Part shown: positions 23,150 to 24,972 of the stretch, in pieces
How positions within the stretch are numbered: the stretch's first letter is position 1
Layout of the letters: every line of letters starts with the position of its first letter
Notes under the pieces: generated by a model
Database searches by the model: none
Told to the model about the DNA's origin: nothing
What the model saw: only the letters and a program-made list of their open reading frames with translations
Translations under genes and position numbers: made by a program
DNA from: CAZJYI01 sp964550025
GTDB lineage: Bacteria; Verrucomicrobiota; Kiritimatiellia; UBA8416; CAYOBW01
Direction: 5' to 3'
Length of the DNA stretch: 24,972 nt
Assembly: GCA_964550025.1 (NCBI GenBank)
Contig: CAZJYI010000155.1
Coordinates: 1 to 24,972, forward strand

Positions 23150-23629
23150 ATGAAAGAGGGACGCACAGGCAGGACGGTGTTTCCCATCGCGCTTCTGGCC
23201 GAGGGGCGGCGGTGTGTGGTTGTGGGCGGCGGGAAGGTGGCGGCGCACAAGGTGTCGCTGCTCCTCGATGCCGGGGCGGACGTGACGGTGGTCAGTCCAG
23301 AGCTCGGCGAGACGCTCGTCGGGCTGGCCGAAGCGGACCGTATTGTGCACGTCCCGCGCACGTTTCTACCCGACGACCTGCGGGACACCCTCGTCGTGTT
23401 CGCGGCAACCGACAGCGAGGACGCCAACGGCGCCGTCCTCGACGCCTGCCGGGAACACGGTGTGCTCTGCTGCCGCGTCGACGGCGGCTGGCGCGACGGC
23501 GATTTCGTAACACCCGCCATCGTCAGGAACGGGGACCTGACCGTCTCCGTGTCCACCGGCGGCCGCTCGTGCCGGCAGGCACGAGATGTGAAGAACGAAC
23601 TGAAGCAATGGCTCGAAAGCATGACGTAG
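23150..23629 (+). CDS. Precorrin-2 dehydrogenase / sirohydrochlorin ferrochelatase-type protein (siroheme synthase N-terminal family)
   Basis: 159 residues. The family oxidises precorrin-2 to sirohydrochlorin with NAD+ and may insert iron, leading to siroheme. FPIALLAEGRRCVVVGGGKVA holds the nucleotide-binding GGGKVA (26-31). VVSPEL follows, then VFAATDSEDAN with D88 at the place of the catalytic Asp of the CysG/Met8 family. DFVTPAIVRNGDLTVSVSTGG (118-138) is the conserved end of the dehydrogenase domain. The protein is shorter than the roughly 200 residues common for standalone forms and lacks most of the C-terminal helical domain, so ferrochelatase activity is doubtful. The ATG was chosen because upstream sequence is repeat DNA and a promoter ends 8 nt before it. 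hemB follows after a repeat element. Confidence 0.9.
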   Translation: MKEGRTGRTVFPIALLAEGRRCVVVGGGKVAAHKVSLLLDAGADVTVVSPELGETLVGLAEADRIVHVPRTFLPDDLRDTLVVFAATDSEDANGAVLDACREHGVLCCRVDGGWRDGDFVTPAIVRNGDLTVSVSTGGRSCRQARDVKNELKQWLESMT

Positions 23630-23656
23630 GTTCGGCAGGAACGACAGGAAGTAAAC

Positions 23657-23820
23657 ACGAATATCGAATGTCGAAATTCGAAACAAACTCGAAGCGCGAA
23701 AAGGGAGAAATGACCGAGACCTGATCCGGGATACAGGGACATTCTCCCGGTTTTGGGCATGGGGACATTCGCATTTCGAATTTGTTTCGGATTTCGACAT
23801 TCGGATTTCGGATCTGCCGT
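23657..23820. repeat. Heptamer-periodic long inverted repeat, copy 2
   Basis: The left arm (23657-23700) has CGAATAT, CGAATGT, CGAAATT and CGAAACA units. The right arm (23770-23820) has TTTCGAA, TTTGTTT, CGGATTT, CGACATT, CGGATTT and CGGATCT. The middle, about 70 nt, carries GACATTC and a CTCCCGG block. It is clearly related to the element at 17739-17890, including the ACAAA/TTTGTTT block and the GCCGTCC flank. It fills most of the 233-nt spacer between the precorrin-2 dehydrogenase gene and hemB, leaving about 40 nt before hemB for its ribosome site. Confidence 0.78.
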
Positions 23821-23862
23821 CCAAGGACCTGGCAGACGGCGCGAAACGGAAAGGACCAAGCG

Positions 23863-24846
23863 ATGAGCGGTTATCCTGAAACAAGACTGCGCCGATTCCG
23901 CAAAACGCGGGGCTTGCGGCGGATGTTCGACATGCCGATGCCGGGCCCGGAGAAGTTCATCTGGCCCGTGTTCGTGTCGGGGAGCTGCATGGAACCCGAA
24001 CCGATCGGCGCCATGCCGGGGCAATGCCGGCACAACGTGGATTCGCTGCTCCGCGCGCTGGAACCGGTCGTCGAAAGCGGGGTCGGGGCGATTCTCATCT
24101 TCGGACTGGTCGACGAGGCGGAGAAGGACCCGGCCGGCAACGTGGCCTGCCGCGATGACGGGATCGTCCAGGCAACCGTGCGCGCGGTCCGGCAGCGCTT
24201 CCCCGAGCTGGTGGTCATCACCGACGTCTGCGTCTGCGCGTACACAACACACGGGCACTGCGGACCGCTGAAGGAAAGCGGCGACGTCGACAACGACGCG
24301 GCCAACGCGGTGCTGGCCCGCATGGCCGTGTCGCACGCCGCCGCAGGCGCCGACATCGTTGCCCCCAGTGCGATGATGGACGGGCAGGTACTGCGCATCC
24401 GCGAGGGGCTTGACGGGAACGGGGCGCAGGACACGCTCATCATGAGCTACTCGACGAAGTTCGCCTCCGCCATGTACGGGCCCTTCCGCGAGGCCGAGAA
24501 CTCCGCCCCCGGCAAGGGCGACCGCAAAGGCTACCAGGCCTCCTATGCCGACCGGCGGCTGGCACTGCTCGAGTCGGAGCTCGACGAGGACGAAGGCGCC
24601 GACATCCTGATGGTCAAACCGGCCCTGTTCTACCTCGACCTGGTCGCGCAACTGCGGGAACGCACGGACCTGCCCATCGCGGCGTACAACGTCAGCGGCG
24701 AGTACTCGATGCTGATCGCGACGGCGGACCGCGGGTGGGGCGTTCTGGAGGAAATGGTCCGCGAATCGACCACCGCCATTTTCCGGGCCGGAACGGACTT
24801 GGTGATTTCGTACTGGGCGGACCGGTACGCGGAGTTCTTCCAGTAG
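23863..24846 (+). CDS. hemB: Delta-aminolevulinic acid dehydratase (porphobilinogen synthase)
   Basis: 327 residues, the normal length. HemB condenses two 5-aminolevulinate molecules to porphobilinogen, the second common step to heme, siroheme and cobalamin. RLRRFRKTRGLRRM is the usual N-terminal arm. The zinc site DVCVCAYTTHGHCG gives C123, C125 and C133, so this is a Zn-type enzyme. IVAPSAMMDGQV, the first Schiff-base lysine K199 (SYSTKFASAMYGPFRE) and the second, K252 (LMVKPALFYLD), are intact, as is YNVSGEYSM. The ATG at 23863 has an AAGGA site 7 nt upstream; a longer reading from 23782 would translate the repeat element and is rejected. It shares strand and pathway with the preceding gene, although hemA and hemC are not present. 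Confidence 0.98.
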   Translation: MSGYPETRLRRFRKTRGLRRMFDMPMPGPEKFIWPVFVSGSCMEPEPIGAMPGQCRHNVDSLLRALEPVVESGVGAILIFGLVDEAEKDPAGNVACRDDGIVQATVRAVRQRFPELVVITDVCVCAYTTHGHCGPLKESGDVDNDAANAVLARMAVSHAAAGADIVAPSAMMDGQVLRIREGLDGNGAQDTLIMSYSTKFASAMYGPFREAENSAPGKGDRKGYQASYADRRLALLESELDEDEGADILMVKPALFYLDLVAQLRERTDLPIAAYNVSGEYSMLIATADRGWGVLEEMVRESTTAIFRAGTDLVISYWADRYAEFFQ

Positions 24847-24856
24847 TCGGCCTGGT

Positions 24857-24884
24857 CTCCGGATGGGCTCCAGGTCTTCCGGAG
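24857..24884 (+). terminator. Hairpin downstream of hemB, weak terminator candidate
   Basis: Perfect arms CTCCGGA and TCCGGAG around a 14-nt loop, starting 10 nt after the stop codon. No T-run follows, so factor-independent termination is doubtful. Confidence 0.3.
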
Positions 24885-24900
24885 GATCGAGGGCACGGAC

Positions 24901-24972
<72 letters not shown>

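Noticed and set aside
23782..23862. N-terminal extension of HemB
   Set aside because: It translates the right arm of the hairpin element; the ATG at 23863 has a proper ribosome site and matches the normal HemB N-terminus.

Overview
The window looks like a scaffolded piece of a GC-rich environmental bacterial genome, probably from the PVC superphylum (Kiritimatiellota, Lentisphaerota or a relative). I infer this from the gene mix: Cys-type sulfatases, right-handed beta-helix proteins with choice-of-anchor-Q and dockerin-like modules, a kelch-fused sodium:solute symporter, a GntR/LacI-type regulator, and many short-period repeat arrays between genes. There is no SusC/SusD pair, rRNA, tRNA, CRISPR array or transposase. 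Two runs of exactly 100 Ns (12698-12797 and 14086-14185) are scaffold gaps of unknown length, so the order across them rests on the assembly.

Left half (86-13896), all on the minus strand and read right to left: a GntR-HTH/LacI-type sugar-responsive regulator; a heparinase II/III-like protein whose 5' end is lost in the first gap; a kelch-sodium:solute symporter fusion overlapping the heparinase stop; a secreted beta-helix protein of the GH141-like kind; a large secreted beta-helix/choice-of-anchor-Q/dockerin-like protein; and two formylglycine-dependent sulfatases, one exported and one apparently cytoplasmic. Together they form a compact locus that could cleave, desulfate and import a sulfated polysaccharide. 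The beta-helix/dockerin-like protein may hold the substrate or the enzymes at the cell surface.

Middle (13897-18018): a repeat-filled divergent intergenic region, then a membrane-anchored UrtA-like substrate-binding protein directly followed by a membrane histidine kinase. No urea permease or response regulator is adjacent, so the pair looks like a sensor rather than a transporter.

Right half (18019-24972), plus strand: a lipoprotein with a GH5-like barrel tightly coupled to a secreted EF-hand protein and closed by a clear intrinsic terminator; a soluble GAF histidine kinase with a short catalytic domain; about 1 kb of repeats; a small precorrin-2 dehydrogenase/sirohydrochlorin ferrochelatase-type protein; and hemB (porphobilinogen synthase). 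The last two belong to tetrapyrrole synthesis.

The most unusual feature is the intergenic DNA. Almost every long spacer contains an inverted or tandem repeat built from short units (7, 9 or about 12 bp), and these units differ in sequence from one array to the next. One family occurs twice as a long hairpin element (17739-17890 and 23657-23820). Another occurs three times, two of them as a 225-bp tandem duplication. None contains a gene.
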